51,363 bases of DNA. Origin: Pseudomonas sp. GM78 (GTDB lineage Bacteria; Pseudomonadota; Gammaproteobacteria; Pseudomonadales; Pseudomonadaceae). Both the position numbers and the translations under genes were made by a program. The stretch is taken from NCBI RefSeq assembly GCF_000282475.1, contig NZ_AKJF01000196.1, forward strand, positions 1 to 51,363. The letters run 5' to 3'. A model generated the notes under the pieces. It had not been told where the DNA came from. It was given only the letters and a program-made list of their open reading frames with translations, and searched no databases. Positions 17,679-27,384 of this stretch are shown here, piece by piece (positions within the stretch are counted from its first letter, which is position 1; the number at the start of each line of letters is the position of its first letter).

Positions 17679-18359
17679 ATGAAACTGCTGATCGTCGAAG
17701 ACCAACCGAAAACCGGCCATTACCTGCGCCAGGGCCTGACCGAGGCCGGGTTCAATACGGAACTGGTGGCCGATGGCAGCACTGGCCAGCAACTGGCGTT
17801 GAGTGGCGACTATGCCCTGCTGATTCTCGACGTGATGCTGCCCGGGCGCGATGGCTGGCAGATCCTGCAAGCGGTGCGCAGCGCCGGCCTCGACACGCCG
17901 GTGCTGTTCCTGACCGCCCGGGATGCCGTGGAAGACCGGGTACACGGCCTGGAACTGGGCGCCGACGATTACCTGGTCAAGCCGTTCGCCTTCTCCGAAT
18001 TGCTCGCCCGGGTGCGCAGCCTGTTGCGCCGGGGCAGCAGCGCCCCTCAGGAAACCAGCCTGCAGCTGGCCGACCTGCGCCTTGACCTGATCCGCCGCCG
18101 GGTCGAGCGCGGCGGCCAGCGCATCGACCTGACCGCCAAGGAGTTCGCCCTGCTGGAAATGCTCCTGCGGCGCCAGGGCGAAGTCCTGCCCAAATCGCTG
18201 ATTGCGTCGCAGGTCTGGGACATGAATTTCGACAGCGACACCAACGTCATCGAAGTCGCGATCCGCCGTTTGCGCCTGAAAATCGACGACGAGTTCCCCA
18301 ACAAACTGATCCATACCGTGCGCGGCATGGGCTATGTGCTGGAAGAGCGTCAGTGCTGA
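17679..18359 (+). CDS. copR: OmpR-family copper response regulator
   Basis: 226 residues. The receiver domain is 1-112, with acceptor Asp51 ([10 protein letters not shown]) and switch lysine in YLVKPF. The winged-helix DNA-binding domain is 128-222 ([47 protein letters not shown]). It belongs to the CopR/CusR/IrlR branch that answers periplasmic copper with the kinase CopS. The copper assignment rests on this branch plus the adjacent cupredoxin gene. Its TGA overlaps the copS ATG. Confidence 0.92.
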   Translation: MKLLIVEDQPKTGHYLRQGLTEAGFNTELVADGSTGQQLALSGDYALLILDVMLPGRDGWQILQAVRSAGLDTPVLFLTARDAVEDRVHGLELGADDYLVKPFAFSELLARVRSLLRRGSSAPQETSLQLADLRLDLIRRRVERGGQRIDLTAKEFALLEMLLRRQGEVLPKSLIASQVWDMNFDSDTNVIEVAIRRLRLKIDDEFPNKLIHTVRGMGYVLEERQC

Positions 18360-19708
18360 TGCGCCGGCTGTCCTTGAGCGCTCGCCTGGCCTTGCTGTTC
18401 GCCGCGTGCACCGCCGTGGTTTCGCTGTTCGCCGGCGTGCTGTTCAGCCGCGCCAGCGAGGCGCACTTCATCGAACTCGATCAGCAGTTGCTGGACGGCA
18501 AGCTGACCGGCTTGCGACGGGCGCTGCCGGACATTCAGTCAAGCGAACGTGACGCCCGACTGGCCGACGAATTGAGCCGCCAGGCCGATCTGTCGCTGCG
18601 CATCAGTGGTCGCGATGGCCGCCGCTGGTATGACAGCTCCACGCGCCTGCCGCAGGCCTTGCCGCGTCAGCCCGGTTTGTCCACGGTGAGCCACGACGGC
18701 ACCGACTATCGCGTGCTGAACGCGCCGCTGTACCCCGACAACCCCGATTCACCGCAACTGAGCCTGCTGCTGGACATCACACATCACCAGCATTTCCTGC
18801 AGCGCATGCAACACCTGATCTGGCTGACCGTCGGCCTGTCCGCCCTGGCCACCGCCCTGCTCGGCGCCTGGGCCGCACGCAGCGGGCTACGACCGTTACG
18901 CCGCATGAGCGCAGTCGCAAGCGGTGTCTCGGCGCAATCGCTGAACGCACGCCTGCCGGAAGCAGACATGCCGCCGGAGCTGGCGGAAATGGCGCATCAC
19001 TTCAACGCCATGCTCGGGCGTCTCGACGATTCCTTCCAGCGCCTGTCGGCGTTCTCCGCCGACATCGCCCATGAACTGCGCACCCCGTTGTCGAACCTGC
19101 TGACCCACACCCAGGTCACCCTCACCCGCCCTCGCCCCCTCGAGGATTACCGCGAAGCGCTGCACAGCAACCTCGAAGAGCTGCAATGGATGGCGCAACT
19201 GGTCAACGACATGCTCTACCTGGCCAAGGCCGATCACGGCCTGTTGATGCCCAAGCGCGAACCGCTGGAGCTGGCAGAGGAAGTGGACCTGTTGCTGGAA
19301 TTTTTTGCGCCCCTGGCCGAAGACGCGCGGGTGACACTAAAGCGTGACGGAGATGCCCGTTTGGAAGGCGACCGCAGCATGTTGCGCCGGGCGCTGTCCA
19401 ACCTGCTGGACAATGCGTTGCGCTTTACTCCGGCCGGGGGTGAGGTTCGGGTGCGGATTGTCGATCAGCCCAAGGGCTTGAAGCTGATGGTCGAAAACAG
19501 CGGTGACGGTATTTCAGAAGAGCTGCTGCCGCGCCTGTTCGATCGTTTCTACCGGGCCGATCCGGCGCGCCATGAAGGCAGTAGCGAGCATGCGGGGTTG
19601 GGATTGGCGATTACCCAGTCGATTGTCCGCGCCCATGGTGGGCAGATTCGTTGTGAATCGGAAAAGGGATGGACCAGATTTTTGATCGAGTTACCAAGGG
19701 AAGAATGA
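18359..19708 (+). CDS. copS: Heavy-metal sensor histidine kinase
   Basis: 449 residues from the ATG that overlaps the copR stop (TGATG); a GTG two codons upstream is also possible. TM1 is at about 10-31. The periplasmic sensor region is about 32-142 and contains histidines near its end (LLLDITHHQHFLQRM) that may bind metal. TM2 follows at about 152-176, then HAMP. The H-box is SADIAHELRTPLSNL with His near 238, and the ATP lid motifs are NLLDNALRFTP and HAGLGLAITQSIVRAHGG. It phosphorylates CopR in response to copper, as inferred from family and context. Confidence 0.92.
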   Translation: MRRLSLSARLALLFAACTAVVSLFAGVLFSRASEAHFIELDQQLLDGKLTGLRRALPDIQSSERDARLADELSRQADLSLRISGRDGRRWYDSSTRLPQALPRQPGLSTVSHDGTDYRVLNAPLYPDNPDSPQLSLLLDITHHQHFLQRMQHLIWLTVGLSALATALLGAWAARSGLRPLRRMSAVASGVSAQSLNARLPEADMPPELAEMAHHFNAMLGRLDDSFQRLSAFSADIAHELRTPLSNLLTHTQVTLTRPRPLEDYREALHSNLEELQWMAQLVNDMLYLAKADHGLLMPKREPLELAEEVDLLLEFFAPLAEDARVTLKRDGDARLEGDRSMLRRALSNLLDNALRFTPAGGEVRVRIVDQPKGLKLMVENSGDGISEELLPRLFDRFYRADPARHEGSSEHAGLGLAITQSIVRAHGGQIRCESEKGWTRFLIELPREE

Positions 19709-19729
19709 GGCCGGCAGGTCCGGCCCCTT

Positions 19730-19800
19730 CGCGAGCAGGCTCGCTCCCACATTGGATCTGCGGCGTTCACAAATCCCCTGTGGGAGCGAGCCTGCTCGCG
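19730..19800. repeat. REP-type inverted repeat (22-bp perfect arms)
   Basis: Arms 19730-19751 and 19779-19800 (CGCGAGCAGGCTCGCTCCCACA and its complement) lie between the convergent copS and lolE genes. From memory of the PAO1 map, this is also where gene order jumps from the PA2810 region to the PA2986 region. Confidence 0.9.
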
Positions 19801-19816
19801 ATGACGGTGTAATGGG

Positions 19817-21061
19817 TTACGAATAACGCAATGCGGTAGCCGGCTCGATCTTCGCCGCCCGCCACGCCGGGTAAACCGTGGCCAGGAAGCTCATGACAAA
19901 ACCCGCCGTGCAGATCAGCGCCACATCCGCGCCCTGCAACTCCGATGGCAGGTTGCTGACGAAATACACATCGGAACTGAAGATGTGCTGCCCGCTGACC
20001 CGCTCGACCCAACCGACCATGGCGCTGACGTTCAACGCCGCAATCACGCCCAGCACGCCACCGATCAAGGTGCCGACAAACCCGATCACCGTGCCCTGCA
20101 CCATGAAGATCGCCATGATCTGTCGCGGCGTGGCGCCGATGGTGCGCAGGATCGCGATGTCCGCGCCCTTGTCGTTCACCACCATGATCAGCGTGGCGAT
20201 GATGTTGAACGCGGCCACCGCGACAATCATCAGCAACAACAGGCCAATCATGGTTTTTTCCATCTTCATGGCGCTGAACAGGCTGCCCTGGGTGTGGGTC
20301 CAGTCGTCAGCCTTGTAGGCTGCGCCCAGCCCGCTTGCGACCTCGCCCGACACTTGCGGTGCGGCGTACAGGTCCTTCACCGCCAGGCGCACACTCTGTA
20401 CCTGATTGGGTTCCCAGTGCTGCATTTGCGCCGCGTCGGCGACGTGGATCAGCGCCATCGAACCGTCCAGTTCGGCACCGACCTTGAACACCCCAACCAC
20501 GTTCAGCCGTTGCATGCGCGGGGTGATGCCACCCGGCGCATTGCTGACCTCCGGCACGATCAGGGTGATCTTGTCGCCCACGTTCAGGCGAAAGCGGCGC
20601 GCCGTGATTTCGCCGATCACCACACCGAACTCACCCGGCTTCAGGGCATCCAGCCGCCCCTGGACGATGTGCTTGGCGACGATCGACACCTGGCCTTCCA
20701 GCGCCGGGTCGACGCCACTGACCTGGATCGGCTGCATGGTGCCCTTGTAGGACAGCATGCCTTCCATCTCGGTGAACGGCACGGCGGCAGTGACTTCCGG
20801 GTTTTTCATCGCGGCCGCCGCAACGGGCTGCCAATCGTCGATCGGATTGACCCCGACGATGGTCGCATGCGGCACCATGCCGAGGATGCGTGAGCTCATT
20901 TCGCGCTGGAAGCCGTTCATCACCGACAGCACCACGATCATCGCCAGCACGCCCAGGGCGAGGCCGATCATCGAGGTCATCGAGATGAAGGAAACGAAGC
21001 GATTGCGGCGCTTGGCGCGGGTATAGCGCGTGCCGATAAAGATCGATAACGGTCTGAACAT
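19817..21061 (-). CDS. lolE: Lipoprotein-releasing system permease, LolC/LolE family (second subunit)
   Basis: 414 residues. The LolCDE complex extracts outer-membrane lipoproteins from the inner membrane and hands them to LolA. TM1 is at about 20-45 ([28 protein letters not shown]). A large periplasmic domain follows, then three C-terminal TM segments from about 270 ([57 protein letters not shown]). It is strongly similar to the product of 21819-23069, which shares the N-terminus [20 protein letters not shown]; that shared start selects the ATG at 21061. Which paralog is C or E follows PAO1 order and is not certain. A terminator-like hairpin separates it from lolD. Confidence 0.88.
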   Translation of the reverse strand: MFRPLSIFIGTRYTRAKRRNRFVSFISMTSMIGLALGVLAMIVVLSVMNGFQREMSSRILGMVPHATIVGVNPIDDWQPVAAAAMKNPEVTAAVPFTEMEGMLSYKGTMQPIQVSGVDPALEGQVSIVAKHIVQGRLDALKPGEFGVVIGEITARRFRLNVGDKITLIVPEVSNAPGGITPRMQRLNVVGVFKVGAELDGSMALIHVADAAQMQHWEPNQVQSVRLAVKDLYAAPQVSGEVASGLGAAYKADDWTHTQGSLFSAMKMEKTMIGLLLLMIVAVAAFNIIATLIMVVNDKGADIAILRTIGATPRQIMAIFMVQGTVIGFVGTLIGGVLGVIAALNVSAMVGWVERVSGQHIFSSDVYFVSNLPSELQGADVALICTAGFVMSFLATVYPAWRAAKIEPATALRYS

Positions 21062-21078
21062 TGGCTGGGGCACCGTAT

Positions 21079-21118
21079 AAAAATAAAAGACCCGACGGGC
21101 TTTTCAGCGCCGCCGGGT
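21079..21118 (-). terminator. Terminator-like hairpin between lolD and lolE
   Basis: On the minus strand ACCCGGCGG pairs with CCGTCGGGT (one G-T pair, 11-base loop) and is followed by TCTTTTATTTTT. It sits only about 18 bases before the lolE ATG, so it could act as a partial terminator or attenuator inside the lolCDE operon. Confidence 0.65.
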
Positions 21119-21127
21119 TTCAACCGG

Positions 21128-21826
21128 TCAGATAGGCGTCAGGCAACCTTCCTGCAAGTGCAGGACGCGGTCCATCTGGCGGGCCAGGTTCATGTCGTGG
21201 GTCACCACCAGGAACGCCGTGCGCATCGAAGTGCTGAGTTCCAGCATCAAGTCCTGGATACCCTGGGCGGTGTGGGAATCGAGGTTGCCGGTCGGCTCGT
21301 CGAGCATCACCAGGCCGGGGTTGTTCACCAGGGCGCGGGCGATGGCCACACGCTGGCGTTCGCCACCGGACAGCTCGGCCGGCTTGTGCTCCAGCCGATG
21401 GCCCAGCCCGACCCGCTCCAGCAACGCCGTGGCCCGCTTGCGCGCCTCGGGGATCGCGGTCTTGCCGATCAACAGCGGCATGCAGACGTTTTCCAGGGCG
21501 GTGAATTCCGGCAGCAGGTGGTGGAACTGGTACACGAAGCCCAAGGCGCGGTTACGCAGCAGGCCACGCTTCTTTTCGCTCAGCGCCGACAGTTCTTCGC
21601 CGTCAAGCCAGACGCTGCCCTTGGTCGGCGTATCGAGGCCGCCCAGCAGGTTGAGCAAGGTACTCTTGCCCGAGCCCGACTTGCCGACGATCGCCACACG
21701 CTCGCCCGGGTGCAACTCCAGTTGCAGGCCCGCCAACACTTCCACCGACTCCGGGCCTTCCTCGTAGGATTTGCCCAGGCTGCGGCAGCTCAAGATTGCT
21801 TTATCACTCATGCCCGACTCACTCAT
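21128..21826 (-). CDS. lolD: Lipoprotein-releasing system ATP-binding protein
   Basis: 232 residues; ABC ATPase that drives LolCE. Walker A is [11 protein letters not shown], the Q-loop region is [19 protein letters not shown] (the LolD-type sequence), the signature is LSGGERQR, and Walker B is LVMLDEPTG. The H-loop is VVTHD. The ATG at 21826 overlaps the end of lolC by 8 bases and has GGAGG with 9-base spacing. A second ATG at 21811 is possible but has a poorer site. Confidence 0.94.
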   Translation of the reverse strand: MSESGMSDKAILSCRSLGKSYEEGPESVEVLAGLQLELHPGERVAIVGKSGSGKSTLLNLLGGLDTPTKGSVWLDGEELSALSEKKRGLLRNRALGFVYQFHHLLPEFTALENVCMPLLIGKTAIPEARKRATALLERVGLGHRLEHKPAELSGGERQRVAIARALVNNPGLVMLDEPTGNLDSHTAQGIQDLMLELSTSMRTAFLVVTHDMNLARQMDRVLHLQEGCLTPI

Positions 21827-23069
21827 AACGTAACGCCTCCGCCGGCTGGGTGCGCGCGGCACGCCAGGCGGGATACAGGGTGGCGAGGAAACTCAGGACC
21901 AACGCCGCACAGCAGACCATGACCACGTCCTGGCTCTGCACCTGCGACGGCAGGTAATCGATGAAATACACGTCGGCGTTGAGGAACTTGTGGCCGATCA
22001 GGCCTTCAAGCGCCGAGATCGCGGCGCTGACGTTGAGCGCGGCGAAAATCCCGACCACCGCGCCGATGGCCGTGCCGACCACGCCGATGACCGTGCCCTG
22101 GACCATGAAGGTGCGCATGATCGTGCCCGGCGTGGCGCCGAGGGTGCGCAGGATCGCGATATCGCCCTTCTTGTCGTTGACCACCATCACCAGCGTGGAA
22201 ATGATGTTGAACGCGGCGACCGCGACGATCAGCAGCAACAACAGGCCGATCATGGCTTTTTCCATGCGGATCGCCTGGTAGAGGTTGCCGTGGGTGCGGG
22301 TCCAGTCGCGGGCGTAGTAACGGTCTTCGCCCAGCTCGCGGGCGATGCTCCACGCCGTGCGCGGCGCCTGGAACAGGTCGTCGAACTTCAGCCGCAGGCC
22401 CTGGACCTGATCCGGTTTCCAGCGATGCAGGCGCGCCAGGTCCTGCAGGTTGGTAATGCCCAGGTAACCATCAAGCTCACCGGCGCCGACATGGAAGATG
22501 CCGACCACGGTGAAGCGCTTCATGCGCGGGAACATCCCGGCGGGGGTCACGGTGACCTCCGGCGCCACGAATGTCAGCTTGTCGCCGACGGCCGCACCAA
22601 GCTTGGCCGCCGCCTTGTCGCCGATGACGATGCCGAACTCGCCCGGCGCCAGGTCGTCGAGTTTGCCCTGCTGCATGAAGTTATCGATGATCGACACCTG
22701 GCGTTCCTGCGCCGGGTCGATGGCATTGAGCAGGATCTTGTTGACCTTGCCGTTGTTGGTCAGCAACCCCTGCATTTGCGTGAACGGCGCTACGGCCGAC
22801 ACCTGCGGGTTCTGCTTGACCTTGGCGGCCAGGCCTTGCCAATCGCTGATCGGCTCGCCGGATTCGAGGGTCGCGTGGGGCACCATGCCCAGCACGCGGG
22901 TGCGCATCTCATGATCGAAGCCGTTCATGACCGACAGCACCACGATCATCACGACCACGCCAAGGGCGAGTCCGATCATCGAGGTCAGGGAAATGAATGA
23001 CACAAAATGATTGCGACGCTTTGCACGGGTATAACGCGTGCCGATAAATACGAAGAGAGGTCTGAACAT
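21819..23069 (-). CDS. lolC: Lipoprotein-releasing system permease, LolC/LolE family (first subunit)
   Basis: 416 residues, a paralog of the product of 19817-21061 with the same four-TM layout: TM1 after residue 20, a periplasmic domain of about 230 residues, and three TMs at the C-terminus ([59 protein letters not shown]). First gene of lolC-lolD-lolE; lolD overlaps its stop. The divergent PilZ gene starts 94 bp upstream. Confidence 0.9.
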   Translation of the reverse strand: MFRPLFVFIGTRYTRAKRRNHFVSFISLTSMIGLALGVVVMIVVLSVMNGFDHEMRTRVLGMVPHATLESGEPISDWQGLAAKVKQNPQVSAVAPFTQMQGLLTNNGKVNKILLNAIDPAQERQVSIIDNFMQQGKLDDLAPGEFGIVIGDKAAAKLGAAVGDKLTFVAPEVTVTPAGMFPRMKRFTVVGIFHVGAGELDGYLGITNLQDLARLHRWKPDQVQGLRLKFDDLFQAPRTAWSIARELGEDRYYARDWTRTHGNLYQAIRMEKAMIGLLLLLIVAVAAFNIISTLVMVVNDKKGDIAILRTLGATPGTIMRTFMVQGTVIGVVGTAIGAVVGIFAALNVSAAISALEGLIGHKFLNADVYFIDYLPSQVQSQDVVMVCCAALVLSFLATLYPAWRAARTQPAEALRYE

Positions 23070-23163
23070 GTCGGGGCTTGTTCGGAGGGAAAAGGAACGT
23101 CCTTGTGGCGGGGGTCGATAACCAGCTTTACACTCAGACCACCGCCGCTACCATGGGTTCGCC

Positions 23164-23745
23164 ATGTCGACATTAGATGAAGAAGATCGCCGCGAATACT
23201 ACCGTATCGAGGACATGATCGCACTGGAAATTCGGCCCCTGTCAGCCCTCGAAGCCGCCGGGCAGGAAGTGTTGCAGGATGCTTCCCCGCTGTTCAATCT
23301 GCTCAGCGAACTGCACCTGAGCGAATTCGAGTCCCAGCACCTGCTGCGCCAGATCAGCGAGCGCGACCGCACCCTCGCGGCGTTCCTCAAATCCCAGAAC
23401 AAGCGCATCGACCTGCTCAGCCAGGTGGTCGCCATCACCGTGCTCGGGCAAATCGGCGAACCACAGCCGGTGATCATTTCCGAAGGCGGCATCGACTTCC
23501 AGTACCCCTCACCCATCGCCACCGACGCGCGCCTGTCGATCAAGCTGGTGCTGATGCCCCAGGCCCTGGGCCTGTTGCTGCGCGCACGCGTCACCCATTG
23601 CGACCGCAAGGGCGAAGGCTTTGATGTCGGCACCGAGTTCGAACACCTGACCGATGCCCAGCGGCAACTGTTGGCGCGCTACATTTTGCAAAGGCAGGCC
23701 CAGGAACGACGCCTGGCCCGCGAACTGAACGAATCAGGCATTTAA
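23164..23745 (+). CDS. PilZ-domain protein with partly degenerate c-di-GMP motif
   Basis: 193 residues, soluble, homologous in position to PAO1 PA2989. The N-terminal RREYYR (residues 9-14) supplies the RxxxR half of the PilZ motif. A helical segment (about 40-95) links it to a beta-rich part. There PVIISEGGIDF stands where (D/N)xSxxG is expected, so Ser and Gly are kept but the acidic or amide position is Ile. Binding of c-di-GMP is therefore uncertain. The C-terminus is helical and basic (LLARYILQRQAQERRLARELNES). The next gene starts 12 bp downstream. Confidence 0.8.
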   Translation: MSTLDEEDRREYYRIEDMIALEIRPLSALEAAGQEVLQDASPLFNLLSELHLSEFESQHLLRQISERDRTLAAFLKSQNKRIDLLSQVVAITVLGQIGEPQPVIISEGGIDFQYPSPIATDARLSIKLVLMPQALGLLLRARVTHCDRKGEGFDVGTEFEHLTDAQRQLLARYILQRQAQERRLARELNESGI

Positions 23746-23757
23746 AAAGGAACGATC

Positions 23758-24480
23758 GTGACCCTCATCTACGGCCACCGCGGCGCCAAGGGCGAAGCAC
23801 CGGAAAACACCCTGACCAGCTTCCAGCAATGCCTCAAGCACGGCGTGCGCCGTTGTGAACTGGACCTGCACCTGTCCATGGACGGCGAGCTGATGGTCAT
23901 CCACGATCCGACGCTCAAGCGCACCACCGACCGCCGTGGCAAAGTCGTGGAGCACACCGCGGCGGACCTGGTGACCTACGATGCGCGCAAGGGGGGGCCG
24001 GGCTGGATCAAGCCGTGCCCGATTCCGACCCTGGAAGAACTGTTCGAGCAATGCGATTTCGAGCACTGGCAGCTGGAGGTCAAGAGCGCTTCACGCACCC
24101 GCGCCGCCACGACGGTGCTGGCGATTCGCGAAATGGCGCAACGGCATGGCCTGCTGGACAGGATCACCATCACCTCGAGTTCGCGGGAAGTCTTGAGGGC
24201 GGCGCTGGACCTGGTGCCGGACGTGTCCCGCGGCCTGGTGGCCGAATACGCCTGGCTCGACCCATTGAAGGTCGCGCAAGGTTACGGCTGCGAGATCCTG
24301 GCGCTGAACTGGACCCTGTGCACGCCGGAACGCCTGCAGAAGGCGCAGCGCCAGGGGCTGCATGTGTCGGTGTGGACAGTCAACGAACCCGCGCTGATGC
24401 GCAGGCTCGCTGATTTCGGCGTTGACAGCCTGATTACAGACTTTCCCGGTTTGGCCACTGCCACGCTCGAGAATTGCTGA
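23758..24480 (+). CDS. Cytosolic glycerophosphodiester phosphodiesterase
   Basis: 240 residues, GDPD-family TIM barrel. The catalytic His7 lies in YGHRGAKGEAPENT, the metal ligands Glu34 and Asp36 in RRCELDLHLSMDG, and the second catalytic His49 in VIHDPTLKRTT. There is no signal peptide, so it is the UgpQ-like cytosolic form, hydrolysing glycerophosphodiesters to glycerol-3-phosphate plus alcohol. The start is GTG at 23758 with AAAAAGGA upstream. It is probably cotranscribed with the PilZ gene and convergent with sthA. Confidence 0.92.
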   Translation: MTLIYGHRGAKGEAPENTLTSFQQCLKHGVRRCELDLHLSMDGELMVIHDPTLKRTTDRRGKVVEHTAADLVTYDARKGGPGWIKPCPIPTLEELFEQCDFEHWQLEVKSASRTRAATTVLAIREMAQRHGLLDRITITSSSREVLRAALDLVPDVSRGLVAEYAWLDPLKVAQGYGCEILALNWTLCTPERLQKAQRQGLHVSVWTVNEPALMRRLADFGVDSLITDFPGLATATLENC

Positions 24481-24491
24481 AATCGGTCTCC

Positions 24492-24516
24492 CCGGCCGGC
24501 TCAGGCCACCGGCCGG
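24492..24516. terminator. GC-rich hairpin between convergent genes
   Basis: CCGGCCGG (24492-24499) and CCGGCCGG (24509-24516) can form a stable stem in the 42-bp gap between the phosphodiesterase and sthA genes. No long T run follows, so its role as terminator is inferred from position. Confidence 0.5.
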
Positions 24517-24522
24517 AGCCGC

Positions 24523-25917
24523 TCAAAAAAGCCGGTTGAGGCCGTCGTACGCGGCGACCCGATAGGCTTCGGCCATGGTCGGGTAGTTGAACGTGGTGTT
24601 GACGAAGTACTTCAACGTGTTCAACTCGCCCGGTTGGTTCATGATCGCCTGGCCGATGTGCACGATCTCCGAGGCCTGGTAGCCGAAGCAGTGAACGCCC
24701 AGCACTTCCAGGGTTTCACGGTGGAACAGGATCTTCAGCATGCCTTGCGGTTCGCCGGCGATCTGCGCACGGGCCATGCTCTTGAAGAACGCCTTGCCGA
24801 CTTCGTACGGCACCTTGGCCTGGGTCAGCTCCTGCTCATTCTTGCCGATCGAGCTGATCTCCGGAATGGTGTAGATCCCGGTCGGCACGTCATTGACGAA
24901 GCGCCAGCTGCCGTTGTCGACAATGCTGCCAGCGGCCGAACGGCCCTGGTCGTGGGCGGCACTGGCCAGGCTCGGCCAGCCGATCACGTCGCCCGCGCCA
25001 TAGATGTTCTGGATGGCGGTGCGGTACGCCTCGTCGACTTCGATCTGGCCACGGCTGTTGACCTTCACGCCGATGTTTTCCAGGCCCAGCTGATCGGTGT
25101 TGCCCGTGCGGCCGTTGCACCAGAGCAAGGCGTCGGCCTTGATCTTCTTGCCGGACTTGAGGTGCAGGATCACGCCGTTGTCCACGCCTTCGACGCGGTC
25201 GTACTCTTCGTTGTGGCGAACGGTGATGTTGTTGTTGCTGAAGTGGTAGCTCAGGGCCTGGGAAATTTCCGAGTCGAGGAAGCTCAGCAACTGACCGCGG
25301 TTGTCCACCAGCTCAACCAGTACCCCCAGGCCACTGAAGATCGAGGCGTATTCGCAACCGATCACGCCGGCGCCGTAAACGATGAGTTTGCGCGGGGTGT
25401 GGCCGAGGCTGAGGATGGTGTCGCTATCGTAGATACGCGGGTGATGGAAATCGATGTCGGCCGGACGATAAGGTCGCGAGCCGGTGGCGATGATGATGTG
25501 CTTGGCCACCAGTTTTTCGACAACGCCGTTGGCGCAGACCACTTCGATGGTTTGTTCGTCGGCGAAGCTGCCGGTGCCGAAGAACACATCGACGCGGTTA
25601 CGGGCGTAGTAGCCGGTGCGCGAGGCGACTTGCTTGGAGATCACTTTTTCAGCGCTTTTCAACACGTCCGGGAACGAGAACCAGCGCGGTTCACCAATGG
25701 CCCGGAACATCGGGTTGGTGTTGAACTGCATGATCTGCCGGACCGAGTGACGCAGTGCCTTGGACGGGATGGTGCCCAAGTGAGTGCAGTTGCCGCCGAC
25801 CTGGCGACGGCTATCGACCATCGCCACCTTGCGCCCTGCCTTGGCGGCGTTCATTGCCGCGCCTTCCCCTGCCGGGCCGGAACCCAACACCACCACGTCG
25901 TAGTTGTAGACAGCCAT
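24523..25917 (-). CDS. sthA: Soluble pyridine nucleotide transhydrogenase
   Basis: A 464-residue FAD protein that interconverts NADPH and NADH, mainly oxidising excess NADPH. FAD-binding motif: [14 protein letters not shown]. The disulfide-reductase motif is altered to [13 protein letters not shown]: Cys44 remains while the partner cysteine is Thr49, as is normal for SthA. NAD(P)-binding: [20 protein letters not shown]. The C-terminal interface domain ends in [24 protein letters not shown]. The order PilZ-phosphodiesterase-sthA matches PAO1 PA2989-PA2991. Confidence 0.97.
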   Translation of the reverse strand: MAVYNYDVVVLGSGPAGEGAAMNAAKAGRKVAMVDSRRQVGGNCTHLGTIPSKALRHSVRQIMQFNTNPMFRAIGEPRWFSFPDVLKSAEKVISKQVASRTGYYARNRVDVFFGTGSFADEQTIEVVCANGVVEKLVAKHIIIATGSRPYRPADIDFHHPRIYDSDTILSLGHTPRKLIVYGAGVIGCEYASIFSGLGVLVELVDNRGQLLSFLDSEISQALSYHFSNNNITVRHNEEYDRVEGVDNGVILHLKSGKKIKADALLWCNGRTGNTDQLGLENIGVKVNSRGQIEVDEAYRTAIQNIYGAGDVIGWPSLASAAHDQGRSAAGSIVDNGSWRFVNDVPTGIYTIPEISSIGKNEQELTQAKVPYEVGKAFFKSMARAQIAGEPQGMLKILFHRETLEVLGVHCFGYQASEIVHIGQAIMNQPGELNTLKYFVNTTFNYPTMAEAYRVAAYDGLNRLF

Positions 25918-26124
25918 GCGTACTCCTCAGAACAGGCCGCGGCGCCAGCGGCACCTGCGGCTAAATCACGCCAATCTGTGGCATGAAGGAACAATTTGGG
26001 GCCCATGCAGAACCCGGACACAGTCTATAGAAGCGTCAACGCCGCGCACATTAACCCTTGGTCGCGTCGTAGGCTAGTTTTGCCTGCACTACAACGCCAG
26101 GTTTCAATGCCCGGATTGCCGCAA

Positions 26125-27150
26125 TCACTCGGTTTTATTGCCGCTCAGACGCTCAAACGCGTGACTGCTGCGTGTGACGAAACCTGTATCGGCACGCATC
26201 ACAAAAAATGCGCCGATGTCGTGTTTTTCCGCGTAGTCCCACCCCTGCTCCGGGCCGAGAATCAGCAACAGGGTCGATAAGCCATCGGCCATCAACGCTG
26301 AAGGATGAATCACCGTGACGGACGCCAGGCTGTGTGAGACCGGTAAACCTGTGCGGGCATCGAGGGTGTGGGAAAAACGCTGGCCACCCTGCACGAAATA
26401 GTTACGGTAGTCGCCCGACGTCGACACGCCATAGCCGTCGACGGCGATGATGCGCTCGGCCACCTGTTGATCGTCGCGAGGTTCTTCCACAGCGATGCGC
26501 CACGCGGTGCCGTCGGGTTTCCGGCCGGCGGCCTTGAGTTCACCGGTGGCTTCGGCGAGGTAGTCGTGGATGCCCATGGCCTCGAGCCTGGCGGCAATCG
26601 TGTCCACCGTATAACCGGCGGCGATGCTGTTGAAGTCGACTTCGACAGCGGCGTCCTTGCACAGCTTATTGCCGTCAATGCGCAGATGGTCGTGACCGAC
26701 ACGTTGGCGCGCCTCGGCCAGCGCCTGGGCGGTAGGGATTTTTTCTTCACGGGCCTGTGGGCCGAAACCCCAGAGATCGAGCAGCGGTTCGACGGTCAAG
26801 TCGAAAGCGCCTGCGCTTTGCACTGACAGCTGCTCACCCACGCGGACCAACTCCAGGACCGACGCGGGCATTGCCTGACAGTGATTGGCGGGCAAAGCGT
26901 TGAATCGCTCGATGTCCGAATCACTGCGATAGGTCGACAGTTGCCGGTCGATATCCGACAGGATCTTCTCGACCTCGACCTGCACGTCTGCCGGGGCGGG
27001 AAGACCGGCGTGACGTACGTACTTGATCGAATACGTGCTGCCCATGGTGGGGCCGCCGAAGCTTTCCATGGAGTCGCCATTGCCGCAGGCGGACAAGGTG
27101 CCGATCAGCACCAAAAGACCATACCGTCGCCAGGTCAACAAATCCCGCAT
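26125..27150 (-). CDS. apbE: FAD:protein FMN transferase, lipoprotein
   Basis: 341 residues from the ATG at 27150. A lipoprotein signal peptide ends in GTLSAC (Cys22). ApbE moves FMN from FAD onto a Thr or Ser of target proteins, classically NqrB and NqrC. Family motifs: GGPTMGSTYSIKY, AGAFDLTVEPLLDLWGFGP, VEVDFNSIAAGYTVD, EATGELKAAG, and SHTLDARTGLPV. AGAAGG touches the ATG directly, which is poor spacing; a TTG three codons later has ideal spacing and also gives a good signal peptide, so the start is uncertain. In PAO1 the nqr operon follows; here an unrelated operon does. Confidence 0.93.
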   Translation of the reverse strand: MRDLLTWRRYGLLVLIGTLSACGNGDSMESFGGPTMGSTYSIKYVRHAGLPAPADVQVEVEKILSDIDRQLSTYRSDSDIERFNALPANHCQAMPASVLELVRVGEQLSVQSAGAFDLTVEPLLDLWGFGPQAREEKIPTAQALAEARQRVGHDHLRIDGNKLCKDAAVEVDFNSIAAGYTVDTIAARLEAMGIHDYLAEATGELKAAGRKPDGTAWRIAVEEPRDDQQVAERIIAVDGYGVSTSGDYRNYFVQGGQRFSHTLDARTGLPVSHSLASVTVIHPSALMADGLSTLLLILGPEQGWDYAEKHDIGAFFVMRADTGFVTRSSHAFERLSGNKTE

Positions 27151-27203
27151 CCTTCTGAATGACCCCTGACACAACGCCAGGGCCAATCATTATGCGATAG
27201 AAC

Positions 27204-27369
27204 TGTAGGAGTGAGCCTGCTCGCGATAGCGGTATGTCAGCCATATCCGTTTCGACTGACACCCCGCTATCGCGGGCAAGCCCGCCCCCACAGTGATTTG
27301 TGTTTCGCCAAAGATTGCAGATACACCACAAAAACCTGTGGGAGCGAGCTTGCCCGCGATGAGGCCTGA
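27204..27369. repeat. REP cluster (one inverted pair plus a third copy)
   Basis: A TGTAGGAGTGAGCCTGCTCG copy (from 27204) pairs with CGCGGGCAAGCCCGCCCCCACA (to 27293). The two enclose TGTCAG and CTGACA segments. A third copy, CTGTGGGAGCGAGCTTGCCC, lies at 27336-27359 and continues to 27369. The cluster fills the gap between apbE and the polysaccharide operon end. Confidence 0.88.
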
Positions 27370-27384
27370 CCAGACACCGGAGAT

